From Lachnospiraceae bacterium (GTDB lineage Bacteria > Bacillota > Clostridia > Lachnospirales > Lachnospiraceae): a DNA stretch of 64,000 nucleotides. Location: NCBI GenBank assembly GCA_016286035.1, contig JAEERY010000070.1, positions 36,123-100,122 of the forward strand. Direction: 5' to 3'. Positions within the stretch are counted from its first letter, which is position 1. Every line of letters begins with the position of its first letter. The translations under genes and the position numbers were made by a program. Below are positions 1-9,067 of the stretch, piece after piece. The notes beneath the pieces are model-generated. The model was not told the DNA's origin. It searched no databases and saw only the letters and a list, made by a program, of their open reading frames with translations.

Positions 1-139
1 CCTGTATCAAAAAAACCGAAAAAAAACCAATCAAATATGTTTCAATCTGACTAGTTTTACTCTGTCTTGTTATGAAATTCAAAACCGTCCCAACCGCAAA
101 CGGAAGGATAAACAGCAAAAATATACCCAAAATATTCAT
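1..139 (-). CDS. N-terminus of a membrane protein, cut by the window edge
   Basis: An open frame starts with ATG at 139 and runs off the left edge after 46 codons without a stop. The visible residues are strongly hydrophobic (MNILGIFLLFILPFAVG, then a short RQSK loop, then a second hydrophobic stretch), as expected of a polytopic membrane protein. A GAGG sequence lies about 13 nt upstream, rather far for a ribosome binding site. It follows the CLC gene in the same direction, so it is probably another member of the glycan operon. Function cannot be assigned from this fragment. Confidence 0.5.
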   Translation of the reverse strand, partial: MNILGIFLLFILPFAVGTVLNFITRQSKTSQIETYLIGFFSVFLIQ

Positions 140-216
140 AAACGCTTTCTTGCCTCAAACACATTAATTCTAGCAAAATAAAGTATCATTGGCAAACCAA
201 GACAATCTTTGACGCA

Positions 217-1488
217 TTAATCGTCCTCTTCCACATTTCGCATGGTGGAATGCTTATACTCAATACGCAGTTTTGAATAGACAAACTGTTGTCCCGGAAA
301 TACAGTAAAATATCCGCTGAACACAAAACTTATCGCACAGGCTATCGCAAACAGGACTATCCCTGCTCCCCCGAATACTTCAACACTCAAAAAAATGCTT
401 GCTATGGGACAGTTCACGCTTCCGCAAAAAACTGCTACCATCCCGACTGCTGCCGCAAATTCAACGGGCAGTCCAAGCCACCATCCAAACGTACATCCAA
501 AAGTTGCCCCGATAACAAGTGCCGGAAATACTGCTCCGCCTTTATATCCGGACTGAAGAGTTATCGCCGTGAATAATATCTTTAAAATAAAATCATAAGG
601 ATGTGCCTGTCCGTACATAACGGCCGTATTCAAAAGAGAAGCACTCGATCCGTTATAGGCCTGACTTCCCGTAATAAGTGTCAGTATTATAATGATACCG
701 GAGCCGATCAATATACGTATATACTGATTCTCAATGTGTTTTTTTACGGTATCTCCCCATAACTTCATGGCCGCACAAAACATTATACTTACTATCGCAC
801 AACCTACACCTAAGAATATCACCTTTGTTACAGATTCCACATTAAGTGTCGGAACAGATGCTATTGTGTATCTCATGGGAGTTATATTCAATGCCTCCGC
901 AACAAAATACGATACAAGCGATGTAAGAAGACAAGGCAAAAAAGCTGCATAATATATTACACCTATACTTATGACTTCCATACTGAGGAATGCAGCCATT
1001 AAAGGTGTACCGAAAAGTGCAGATATGAGACCCGCCATACCGCACATGACAAACAGGCTTCTGTCTTTGGGGTTCAATTTAAATATCTTACTGAGATTGG
1101 ATGAAATACTCCCACCCATCTGTATGGCAACACCGACTCTTCCGGCAGAACCGCCGAACAGATGTGTAAATATGGTGGAAAGAAAACTTACGACCGTGAT
1201 CTTAAAGGGTATTGCCTGTGCATTTCGAACAGAATCAAATATCAGATCTGTACCTTTGTCTTCCTTAAGATCAAACATCTGATATATCTTGACTATAATA
1301 AGTCCGGCAACAGGTAAAAACAATAAAAGCCAGTCATGCTCGCCCCTTATCTCATTTGCCCACTGAACAAAGAAATACAGAGCGCTTCCCAACAGTCCGC
1401 ATACCGTTCCGGTCAGAATCGAGAATAAGCACCATTTGACACTCAGCCTTATATAATGAACCATGACTATCAGCTTTCTTTTGATCAT
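217..1488 (-). CDS. CLC-family anion channel/transporter, gating glutamate replaced
   Basis: A 423-residue polytopic membrane protein of the CLC family, which moves chloride or fluoride across the cytoplasmic membrane. The family motif around helix N of the first half is GGSAGRVGVAIQMGG (residues 112-126), and the second-half motif is GYKGGAVFPALVIGATFG (314-331). Both resemble the fluoride-type (CLC-F) branch more than the classical GREGP type. The residue normally occupied by the gating glutamate is Val118, and the KGGE glutamate of CLC-F proteins is Ala319. This suggests passive or uncoupled transport rather than proton antiport; that is an inference. Start ATG has GGGAG 7 nt upstream. It lies 24 bp after manC and is probably co-transcribed with the GDP-sugar genes. 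Confidence 0.85.
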   Translation of the reverse strand: MIKRKLIVMVHYIRLSVKWCLFSILTGTVCGLLGSALYFFVQWANEIRGEHDWLLLFLPVAGLIIVKIYQMFDLKEDKGTDLIFDSVRNAQAIPFKITVVSFLSTIFTHLFGGSAGRVGVAIQMGGSISSNLSKIFKLNPKDRSLFVMCGMAGLISALFGTPLMAAFLSMEVISIGVIYYAAFLPCLLTSLVSYFVAEALNITPMRYTIASVPTLNVESVTKVIFLGVGCAIVSIMFCAAMKLWGDTVKKHIENQYIRILIGSGIIIILTLITGSQAYNGSSASLLNTAVMYGQAHPYDFILKILFTAITLQSGYKGGAVFPALVIGATFGCTFGWWLGLPVEFAAAVGMVAVFCGSVNCPIASIFLSVEVFGGAGIVLFAIACAISFVFSGYFTVFPGQQFVYSKLRIEYKHSTMRNVEEDD

Positions 1489-1512
1489 GCATGTTCTCCC
1501 GGTCTTTACACC

Positions 1513-2586
1513 TTACAGATATGTATCTTTTCCTTCTTCTTTAAGCTTATCCACAAAAAGTTTTATATCCTGTGCCTTGTCCTTGGCACATATAAGAGTA
1601 ACATCTTTGGTATGGGCGATCACTATATCATTTATTCCCAAAGCAGCAATAAGATGTCCGTCCTGGGTACTGTAAAGCACGTTATCTTTGGAATTGATGA
1701 TGCATGAATCAGCCATCACAACATTTCCGTTTGCATCCTGATCATGTATCTGGTCAAATGCATCAAAACTTCCAACATCATTCCATCCGAAATCGCCTTC
1801 AAGCATCATGACATTATCGGCTCTTTCCATTATGCCATAGTCTATGGAGATCTTCGGGATCTCAGGATATACCTCTTCAAGAACCTCCTGTTCTCTGTCG
1901 GTTCCCATGGCCTCTCCTATCCTTACAAGACATCTGTATATATCGGGAAGCAGTCTCTCAAAATACTTTAATATCGTGGATGCTTTCCAGATAAACATAC
2001 CGCTGTTCCAGGCATATTCTCCGCTGTCAACATATTCGCTTGCTGTTTCCAGATCCGGTTTTTCTACAAATTCCTCAACGTCCTTTGCAATACCGTCCGT
2101 GTCTGCATTGTACTTTATATAACCGTATCCGGTAGACGGGAATGTAGGTTTGATACCTACAGTAACCAGTCTGTTTGTTTCTTCCGCGGTATATATGGCT
2201 TTGCTTAAAACAAGTGCAAACTGCTCTTCATTCTTTATGAAATGATCAGATGGTACGATGACCATGATACCGTCTTCGTACTTTTTTATTATTTCCATGG
2301 CCGCATATCCGATACACGCTGCTGTATTTCTGGCAGCCGGTTCCCCAAGAATATGATCCGGTCTCAAAATGCCTTTTGTCTGTTCTATAGTCGCATCGAC
2401 CGTCTTAACATTCGTTACAACAAATATATCTTCTTTGTCAGCCACTTTTGATAATCTGTTGGCAGTATCGACTACCATTGTATTCTTACCTGACAGGTTC
2501 AAAAACTGTTTGGGCTTATCTGCTCTTGAAAGAGGCCAGAATCTTGTTCCGCCGCCTCCGGCCATTATGACACCGTATGCTTTCAT
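1513..2586 (-). CDS. manC: mannose-1-phosphate guanylyltransferase
   Basis: Converts mannose-1-phosphate and GTP to GDP-mannose in the cytoplasm, the first committed step toward GDP-fucose. The nucleotidyltransferase signature GGGGTRFWPLSR is at residues 11-22 and FVEKP, NSGMFIWK follow further on. At 357 residues it is the short monofunctional form, without the C-terminal phosphomannose isomerase domain of about 470-residue enzymes. AGGAGG lies 7 nt before the ATG. It is 11 bp downstream of fcl, consistent with one operon; phosphomannomutase is not in the window. Confidence 0.92.
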   Translation of the reverse strand: MKAYGVIMAGGGGTRFWPLSRADKPKQFLNLSGKNTMVVDTANRLSKVADKEDIFVVTNVKTVDATIEQTKGILRPDHILGEPAARNTAACIGYAAMEIIKKYEDGIMVIVPSDHFIKNEEQFALVLSKAIYTAEETNRLVTVGIKPTFPSTGYGYIKYNADTDGIAKDVEEFVEKPDLETASEYVDSGEYAWNSGMFIWKASTILKYFERLLPDIYRCLVRIGEAMGTDREQEVLEEVYPEIPKISIDYGIMERADNVMMLEGDFGWNDVGSFDAFDQIHDQDANGNVVMADSCIINSKDNVLYSTQDGHLIAALGINDIVIAHTKDVTLICAKDKAQDIKLFVDKLKEEGKDTYL

Positions 2587-2597
2587 GTCACGTCCTC

Positions 2598-3548
2598 CTA
2601 CATTCTTGCCGAATCCACGTTTTCCTTAAACCATTCATATGCAAGCTTGACACCGTCTTCAAGCTCAACCTTATGTGTCCATCCAAGTGAATGCAGTTTA
2701 CTTACATCCGCAAGTTTTCTCGGTGTTCCGTCCGGCATATCACTGTTCCAGACGATCTCGCCGGTGAATCCTACTGTTTCCTTAACAAGCTCAGCTAACT
2801 GTTTTATGGTCACTTCTTTTCCGGTTCCTATATTGACATGCTGTTCACCGCTGTAATTCTCAAGCAGATATACACATGCATCTGCCATATCATCGGAATA
2901 CAAAAACTCTCTTAATGGAGATCCTGTTCCCCAGAGTTCAACTGTAGGCGCATTGTTTACTTTTGCCTCATGGAATTTTCTTATCATGGCCGGAAGTACA
3001 TGTGAATTGCTCAGATCATAATTATCATATGGTCCGTAAAGATTCGTCGGCATGCAGCTTATAAAATCATCTCCATACTGGATCTTAAAGAATCTGCACA
3101 TCTCCATACCGGAAATCTTTGCGATAGCATATGCTTCGTTTGTGACTTCAAGAGGACCTGTCAGTAATGCATCCTCAGGTATCGGCTGAGGAGCCATCTT
3201 TGGATATATGCATGTGCTTCCAAGGAAAAGAAGTTTCTTTACCTTGTAATCATGACAGCATTTGATCACATTGCACTGTATCTGCATGTTTTCATATGCA
3301 AATTCTGCCGGCATGGTCTGATTTGCATTTATTCCGCCTACTTTTGCTGCGGCAAGAACAACAACATCGGGTCTTTCTGCCTCAAAAAAAGCCCTCACAG
3401 CCTGCTGATCTGTAAGATCAAGTTCAGAATGCGTCCTTCCTATGATATTTGTATATCCGCCTCTTTTAAGCGATCTTACTATCGCAGATCCGACAAGGCC
3501 TCTGTGACCTGCCACATAAATTTTGTCCTCTTTTGAAAGATTAGCCAT
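2598..3548 (-). CDS. fcl: GDP-L-fucose synthase
   Basis: Epimerase-reductase that turns GDP-4-keto-6-deoxymannose into GDP-L-fucose using NADPH. It is an extended short-chain dehydrogenase: the Rossmann motif GHRGLVG is at residues 14-20, the catalytic Ser is in STCIYP (111-116), and the YxxxK pair is Y140/K144. The 316-residue length is typical. A clean AAGGAGA site precedes the ATG. It sits between the large membrane protein and manC, and together with gmd completes GDP-mannose to GDP-fucose conversion. Confidence 0.93.
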   Translation of the reverse strand: MANLSKEDKIYVAGHRGLVGSAIVRSLKRGGYTNIIGRTHSELDLTDQQAVRAFFEAERPDVVVLAAAKVGGINANQTMPAEFAYENMQIQCNVIKCCHDYKVKKLLFLGSTCIYPKMAPQPIPEDALLTGPLEVTNEAYAIAKISGMEMCRFFKIQYGDDFISCMPTNLYGPYDNYDLSNSHVLPAMIRKFHEAKVNNAPTVELWGTGSPLREFLYSDDMADACVYLLENYSGEQHVNIGTGKEVTIKQLAELVKETVGFTGEIVWNSDMPDGTPRKLADVSKLHSLGWTHKVELEDGVKLAYEWFKENVDSARM

Positions 3549-3562
3549 CTAAATATCTCCTT

Positions 3563-5287
3563 TTATTCACTAACGCCGCTTCGTTCTAACCAGGCGTCAT
3601 AATCTTTGTATCTGAATCCGTCTTTCCAGTCATCACCACGCATCTCAATATCTATCAGCATAAGAGATGCTGGAAACTGACTGTATCCTATAAGTGCATC
3701 CTGTTCAGGAACAAATATAGTATGGCCTTCAAGATCATACTCTTTTGCCGGCCAGTTCTCGTAATCCTCCTGAGCAATGTAATACGGTTGATCCAACGTA
3801 GTTATTATATCATAACCTACAGTTTTTATGCGATATATGCCGACTGCAGCAAAAACTATAACATAAGCGATATACAATGCTTTTTTGTCATCTGTTTTTT
3901 TCACAAGCTCCATACAGAGCATACCGTCAACAAACAAAGGAATACATGTAAGATAGCCGTAGCCATACCTTACAAGAGGAGCACTGAAAAACCAGAATAA
4001 ACCGGAAGCTACAATCACAATAAAAACAAGAAGCTTATCATAATCGGCTCTTCTCTTTATCAGTTTATAACCAAAATAGACAACCCCTGCTATGATACCG
4101 ATAAACGTCAGGCTTACCCAGCCTTTCTCAACTAATGACATTGCCCTGAACCAGCCGGGAAGCCATTCAGTGATAGGCATATCCAATTTTGTAACATCGT
4201 TTATCGCTTTTCCGTATACCCCTATCTCCATGGCATCATACTGAGCCACACCTTTGGGTATCTTCCAGTCAACATTGAAAAGATCTATGAAAGTCGAAGG
4301 ATAGATGAGCCATCCCGATATAAGTACATTTCTGATAAAAAACGGTAAAAGCACACATATACCCGCACCTAAGCATACTGCAATCTGCTTATATTTCTTA
4401 TCTTTTATCAGCATGATAGCCGGCTTGATGACCAACAGCACGAGCAAGGCAATGGAAAACTTTACAGTAGCCGCGTATACCAGAAGAATACTCAGCATTG
4501 CAAACGGATAAGCCTTTGCATTGGGATCGTCTTCTGTATCTTCAATAGCATCCAGCCACATAATAACAGCGGTAAAGATCAGTATCTGAGCATAGTAATC
4601 ACTGGCTGGAGATACAATCTCCTTAAATATAAGACCCAGATAAAAAAGCAGGCCTATTCTTATAAAATCACTGTGTCTTACATGCTTTTTGGTGAATACC
4701 CTGTAAACATCTACGACCTGGATAGCACCAAGCAGAACGAAGAAGCCTGCGGTTGTGTGAAGAGACTGCCCGAGTATATCAACAAAACTGTAAAGAGCCG
4801 TAAGTGCAAATGCGCTTGAATTATAACCGAATCTCAACTGAAGACAGGCAAGTCCTTTGACCACACCATATTCCTCTATCCATCTTATGCTCTGGGCATG
4901 ATAGAGACTTGTGTCGTAATGAATATATCCCCTCGATGTTCCGTATGCAAATAAGAGAATTACTGCCGCATATATATAAGGCAGAACTTTAACCGATAAA
5001 ACTTTTTCCTTTAGTGCAGTAAAAGTCTGAGACACGCTTGTTCTGTTAAAGAATGCTCCTGCAAGAGCAAGCAAAACAAGGATCACATTTGCCGCTATCC
5101 CCACACCGCCAAACAGGCTGAAAGTCTCGGAATATACAGTATTGAACGCCAGCCCTGCAATTATGGCAGGCAAAACATTATGTGTCTTTTTAATCCCAAA
5201 AATAAAACTAAAAAAGCTCAATACAGCAATACCCGTTCCAAACGAAGTGATTGCAATATAGAGCCAATTCAGTAAAACCGTTATCAT
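3563..5287 (-). CDS. large polytopic membrane protein of a glycan locus
   Basis: A 574-residue protein with about eleven to thirteen hydrophobic segments spread over its first 490 residues and a soluble C-terminal tail of about 80 residues. The stretch near residue 125 (YDTSLYHAQSIRWIEEYG) and RYGYGYLTC near residue 440 resemble a family of membrane proteins found in lipopolysaccharide and glycan clusters (LIC_10190-like), possibly related in fold to membrane glycosyltransferases; I recall this similarity and cannot verify it. It lies 7 bp after gmd and 14 bp before fcl, so a role in fucose-containing glycan assembly is inferred. The ribosome binding site is weak. Confidence 0.6.
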   Translation of the reverse strand: MITVLLNWLYIAITSFGTGIAVLSFFSFIFGIKKTHNVLPAIIAGLAFNTVYSETFSLFGGVGIAANVILVLLALAGAFFNRTSVSQTFTALKEKVLSVKVLPYIYAAVILLFAYGTSRGYIHYDTSLYHAQSIRWIEEYGVVKGLACLQLRFGYNSSAFALTALYSFVDILGQSLHTTAGFFVLLGAIQVVDVYRVFTKKHVRHSDFIRIGLLFYLGLIFKEIVSPASDYYAQILIFTAVIMWLDAIEDTEDDPNAKAYPFAMLSILLVYAATVKFSIALLVLLVIKPAIMLIKDKKYKQIAVCLGAGICVLLPFFIRNVLISGWLIYPSTFIDLFNVDWKIPKGVAQYDAMEIGVYGKAINDVTKLDMPITEWLPGWFRAMSLVEKGWVSLTFIGIIAGVVYFGYKLIKRRADYDKLLVFIVIVASGLFWFFSAPLVRYGYGYLTCIPLFVDGMLCMELVKKTDDKKALYIAYVIVFAAVGIYRIKTVGYDIITTLDQPYYIAQEDYENWPAKEYDLEGHTIFVPEQDALIGYSQFPASLMLIDIEMRGDDWKDGFRYKDYDAWLERSGVSE

Positions 5288-5294
5288 AGTTTAT

Positions 5295-6359
5295 TTATTT
5301 CCCGTTCTTATATTCCTCACAGCTTTTTCCGCAGATCGCCTTCATATCGGCATCCATCATCATTGCCACGAGTCCTTTGAAGTCGATATCTCTCTTCCAT
5401 CCTAACTCATTTTCAGCCTTAGTACAATCTCCCCATAAAAACTCAACTTCGGCAGGGCGGTAGAACTGTGGGTTAACATCAACAAGAACCTTTCCGGTTG
5501 CTTCATCTATACCCTTTTCATCAACACCGGTTCCTTCAAACCTTATCTTTATACCAAGCTCCCCAAAAGCTGCCTCAACAAACTCTCTTACCGTATGGGT
5601 CTCATTGGTCGCAAGCACATAATCACCGGGTTTGTCCTGCTGAAGCATAAGCCACATTCCTTTGATATAGTCACCGGCAAATCCCCAGTCTCTCTTTGCA
5701 TTCATATTTCCAAGTGAGAGTTTCTCCTGCTTTCCAGCCATTATATTTGCAATGGCAAGCGTGATCTTCCTTGTTACAAAGTTCTCGCCTCTTCTGGGAG
5801 ATTCATGATTGAACAGTATACCGTTGCAGGTAAACATGTTGTATGATTCCCTGTAGTTTACAGTGATCCAGTATGAATACAGTTTAGCCACTCCGTAAGG
5901 ACTCTTAGGATAAAACGGCGTCTTCTCCGACTGCGGAGCAGTTTCAGGAAGACCTCCGAAAAGCTCTGAAGTTGATGCCTGATAAAAACGGCAGTTGCCG
6001 CCATATAATCTGAGTGCCTCAAGAAGCTTTATAGTACTTACGCCTGTAGCCTCGGCAGTATATTCGGGAACCTCAAAAGATACCCCTACATGTGACTGTG
6101 CGGCAAGGTTATATACCTCTGTGGGCTTGATCTCCGATATGATCCTTCCCAAACAGCTTGAGTCCGTTGTGTCGGAATAATGCATAAAGAGTTTTATTCC
6201 GTTATATGACGATCTTAAAAGATGATCTATCCTCTCCGTACCAGATATGCTGTGACGACGCATAAGTCCATGAACTTCATATCCCTTCTCAAGAAGAAAT
6301 TCTGCAAGATATGAACCGTCCTGTCCTGTTATACCTGTAATAAGAGCAACATTTCTCAT
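5295..6359 (-). CDS. gmd: GDP-mannose 4,6-dehydratase
   Basis: Dehydrates GDP-mannose to GDP-4-keto-6-deoxy-D-mannose with tightly bound NAD(P). The N-terminus [20 protein letters not shown] holds the GxxGxxG nucleotide-binding motif at residues 9-15, and the SDR YxxxK pair is in YGVAKLYSY. The 354-residue length fits the family. Two starts are possible: GTG at 6365 (adding two residues) and ATG at 6359. AGGAG lies 4 nt from the GTG and 10 nt from the ATG; homologue length favours the ATG. It is the first gene of the minus-strand glycan operon. Confidence 0.94.
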   Translation of the reverse strand: MRNVALITGITGQDGSYLAEFLLEKGYEVHGLMRRHSISGTERIDHLLRSSYNGIKLFMHYSDTTDSSCLGRIISEIKPTEVYNLAAQSHVGVSFEVPEYTAEATGVSTIKLLEALRLYGGNCRFYQASTSELFGGLPETAPQSEKTPFYPKSPYGVAKLYSYWITVNYRESYNMFTCNGILFNHESPRRGENFVTRKITLAIANIMAGKQEKLSLGNMNAKRDWGFAGDYIKGMWLMLQQDKPGDYVLATNETHTVREFVEAAFGELGIKIRFEGTGVDEKGIDEATGKVLVDVNPQFYRPAEVEFLWGDCTKAENELGWKRDIDFKGLVAMMMDADMKAICGKSCEEYKNGK

Positions 6360-6365
6360 AAACAC

Positions 6366-6653
6366 CTATCTCCTGTATATTTAAACTGTATAAAGTATAT
6401 ACTATTTTAGTGTTAATTTCCACAGATTCTTTATAACCGCTTTATCAGTCGGTTTCGTATATGCGTAATAATCCCGGTCCTGATACATATTGCTTTACGA
6501 TCCGCTATGAATTTCAGATGAACTGTATACCATATTACATGTCATGCTTTACCTTTTTGAGCATACACAATTGTAAATTGCCATATTTTTATCTATAAAC
6601 AACACTTTTTTTGTTAAAGCTGTTGTTTTTTGTCCTCATTACGTGATTTTCGA
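6366..6653. other. divergent intergenic region between glycan operons
   Basis: This AT-rich stretch separates gmd (minus) from the MBOAT gene (plus). I see no coding frame. A weak minus-strand pair, TTAACA and TATACA with 18 nt between them about 35 nt before gmd, could be its promoter. An inverted repeat near 6597-6631 (AAACAACA / TGTTGTTT followed by T residues) looks terminator-like in the plus direction, but nothing upstream on that strand would need it. Confidence 0.4.
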
Positions 6654-6682
6654 TTTACACAGCCACAATAAAAACATATAAT
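6654..6682 (+). promoter_or_regulatory. sigma-A promoter for the MBOAT/SGNH pair
   Basis: TTTACA at 6654-6659 and a perfect TATAAT at 6677-6682 are separated by 17 nt. The start codon of the MBOAT gene is 39 nt further on. This is one of the best housekeeping promoters in the window. Confidence 0.75.
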
Positions 6683-6721
6683 TTATATGCTGACATGAAA
6701 TAATAGGATAACTGTGCGATA

Positions 6722-8080
6722 ATGACATTTTCGGATATTAACTTTTTACTAATCTTCATATTGATATATGTTCCGATATATATGCTGCTGCCCTCAAAAG
6801 CAAAACCCTGGCTTCTATTACTTGGAAGCATGGGCTTTTATGCTCTTAACGACATTTGGGTAATGCCTGTTCTCTTGGTAAATATTGTGATCGTATTTAT
6901 ATCGGGGATTTTGGAAGACCATTTCTTTGACCGGATCGAACTAAGGAAGTTTATAACAAAGTTCGGTATTGGGCTTCAGATATGCCTGATGGTGATCTCC
7001 ATACTCTTTTTCAAAAATCACACGTTTATAGGTATAGGATTCTTTACGATACAGTTTATCGGATACTATCTTGATGTTTACCGAAATACGATCGTTCCAT
7101 GCCGGAATCCTCTTACATTTGCAAATTATATATTCTTCTTTCCCAAGGTTTTGCAGGGTCCGATCGTATCCTTCAAAGATCTTGAAAAGGAATTGACTTC
7201 ACCGGAGAGAGTTTCTCTTGCAAAACTTGAAAAAGGAATGAGAACATTTATCCTCGGTATGTCCTTTAAAGTTATCCTCGCCGACAGACTTTACTACCTG
7301 TGGAACGGAGTTCAGACAGTAGGATTTCAGAGTATATCCACTCCTCTTGCATGGCTGTCCATGTATTCATACAGCATGCAGTTATACTTTGACTTCCAGG
7401 GATATTCTCTTATGGCGATCGGAGTAGCACAGATGCTTGGATTTTCTCTCCCGACCAACTTTAAATCTCCATACCTTTCACAGAGTGTATCCGAATTCTA
7501 CCGCAGATGGCATATGACTTTGGGTGAATGGTTTAAAAATCATGTATATATACCACTCGGCGGAAGCCGCAGTGGAACAAAGAAAACCATTTTCAATCTG
7601 GCCGCCGTATGGGTGCTTACGGGATTATGGCATGGACTTACAATGAACTTCATGTTCTGGGCTCTGACGCTTTTATTGTTCATCATTTTGGAAAAGACGC
7701 TTCTTAAGAAGTTTTTCAAATCAGAACACATCGGTGCAAAGATAGCAAGACACATATATGTACTGATAGTGATACCAATGACATGGATGATGTTTGCAAT
7801 CGGCAATATTGAACAGATGGGCATATTCTTTACAAGGCTCTTCAACCTGACAAGTATATGTGAGCCGCTTAATGTAAACAGTAATGATATCTTCAATTAT
7901 TTTAAAGATTACTGGATCTTCATAATCGGCGGTATGATCTGCTGCCTGCCTCTAATGGAAGAGGTTTTAGTAAAAACCAGAATATATATGACCAGATTCA
8001 TATCTTTTGCTCTGTTCTGGTTATGTGTATATATGATAATGAAGAACGGCAACAATCCGTTCATGTATATAAATTTCTAA
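6722..8080 (+). CDS. MBOAT-family membrane O-acyltransferase
   Basis: A 452-residue polytopic protein of the membrane-bound O-acyltransferase (AlgI/DltB-like) family, which passes acyl groups across the membrane to extracellular polymers. The family core is clear: FPKVLQGPI near residue 140, SEFYRRWHMTLGEWF near 257-271, and the invariant histidine H304 in LTGLWHGLT. The SGNH partner gene starts 9 bp after its stop. Pairing with a secreted SGNH hydrolase and position next to a GDP-fucose operon suggest O-acetylation of an exopolysaccharide; the substrate is inferred, not shown. The Shine-Dalgarno site (AGGAT) is about 13 nt upstream, slightly far. Confidence 0.9.
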   Translation: MTFSDINFLLIFILIYVPIYMLLPSKAKPWLLLLGSMGFYALNDIWVMPVLLVNIVIVFISGILEDHFFDRIELRKFITKFGIGLQICLMVISILFFKNHTFIGIGFFTIQFIGYYLDVYRNTIVPCRNPLTFANYIFFFPKVLQGPIVSFKDLEKELTSPERVSLAKLEKGMRTFILGMSFKVILADRLYYLWNGVQTVGFQSISTPLAWLSMYSYSMQLYFDFQGYSLMAIGVAQMLGFSLPTNFKSPYLSQSVSEFYRRWHMTLGEWFKNHVYIPLGGSRSGTKKTIFNLAAVWVLTGLWHGLTMNFMFWALTLLLFIILEKTLLKKFFKSEHIGAKIARHIYVLIVIPMTWMMFAIGNIEQMGIFFTRLFNLTSICEPLNVNSNDIFNYFKDYWIFIIGGMICCLPLMEEVLVKTRIYMTRFISFALFWLCVYMIMKNGNNPFMYINF

Positions 8081-8089
8081 GGAGTTAAC

Positions 8090-9058
8090 GTGAAAAAGAT
8101 ACTTCAAAGAGCTCCACTCTTCACAGTTATATATGGTACTCTGCTCATAATGTTTTTCGCAACACAGTTTTCCGAAACACTGCAGATATACTTTCCGTAC
8201 TTTGCGGTTCAGGGAGATACCATTCTGGCTGAAACAGAGCTTTTGGCAGATTCAATTCAACAGGCTTTTGTAAATCCCAGAAAAGAAGCCAATACTGTGG
8301 TCATGGCAGAAGACAGCACAAACATATCTTTGCCTGATACTACATCATCCGGTGCTTCGGAAGTTTTATCCGTCATGGATGAACCCACTCCTACTCCCAT
8401 ATATGGTGAACCTCTGGAAGATATAATAGCAGCAAGTCAGCCTACTTCCACCTACATAGAACAGCCTGTGGACCAGTCATACTTCAATGATGCGGTATTC
8501 TTGGGTGATTCCCGTACTGTCGGTCTTCAGCTTTATTCCGGATGGGATAACTGTGATTATCTGGCAGACGTAGGTATGACCATATACGATTGTCTTGACA
8601 GGGATATATCATTTGGTGATATCCAGCATACCACTGCACGTGAAGTACTCTCGACCTCCAGATACGGAAAGGTCTATATCATGCTGGGTATAAACGAATG
8701 CGGATCAAATATCAACACCTATTTTGATAAGTACACCGAGGTTGTGGATCAGATACACCGTTGGCAGCCTGATGCACTGATAGTCGTTCAGGGTATCATG
8801 AAGGTGGGTGCTCAAAAATCTGCTACGCATCCTTCCATCAACAACACCAATATAACCGCTCGTAATGAAAAACTGGCTACACTTGCAAACGACTGGTATA
8901 TCTATTATCTGGATATAAACGAAGCGGTATGTGATGAGAACGGTAACCTGACCGACGGTTATTCCTTCGATCAGGTCCATCTGTATGCGAAATATTATTC
9001 TCTTTGGTGTGATTACCTTCTTGAGCACGGTTTTGTGTTCAATGGGGTAAGAAGATAA
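8090..9058 (+). CDS. membrane-anchored SGNH/GDSL hydrolase, MBOAT partner
   Basis: A 322-residue protein with one N-terminal membrane segment (about residues 9-27), a low-complexity Ser/Thr/Pro linker to about residue 125, then an extracellular SGNH fold. Catalytic features are visible: FLGDSRTVG with Ser141, the glycine/asparagine block MLGINECG, and the C-terminal Asp-His in FDQVHLY. SGNH proteins beside MBOAT genes complete acyl transfer to polysaccharide (AlgX/DltD-like role). Start is GTG at 8090, with AAGGAG overlapping the MBOAT stop codon, so the two are translationally close. Confidence 0.85.
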   Translation: MKKILQRAPLFTVIYGTLLIMFFATQFSETLQIYFPYFAVQGDTILAETELLADSIQQAFVNPRKEANTVVMAEDSTNISLPDTTSSGASEVLSVMDEPTPTPIYGEPLEDIIAASQPTSTYIEQPVDQSYFNDAVFLGDSRTVGLQLYSGWDNCDYLADVGMTIYDCLDRDISFGDIQHTTAREVLSTSRYGKVYIMLGINECGSNINTYFDKYTEVVDQIHRWQPDALIVVQGIMKVGAQKSATHPSINNTNITARNEKLATLANDWYIYYLDINEAVCDENGNLTDGYSFDQVHLYAKYYSLWCDYLLEHGFVFNGVRR

Positions 9059-9067
9059 GAATAGGAG

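Noticed and set aside
6597..6631. Terminator-like repeat in the plus direction
   Set aside because: AT-only stem with a 14-nt loop and no plus-strand gene upstream; probably chance.
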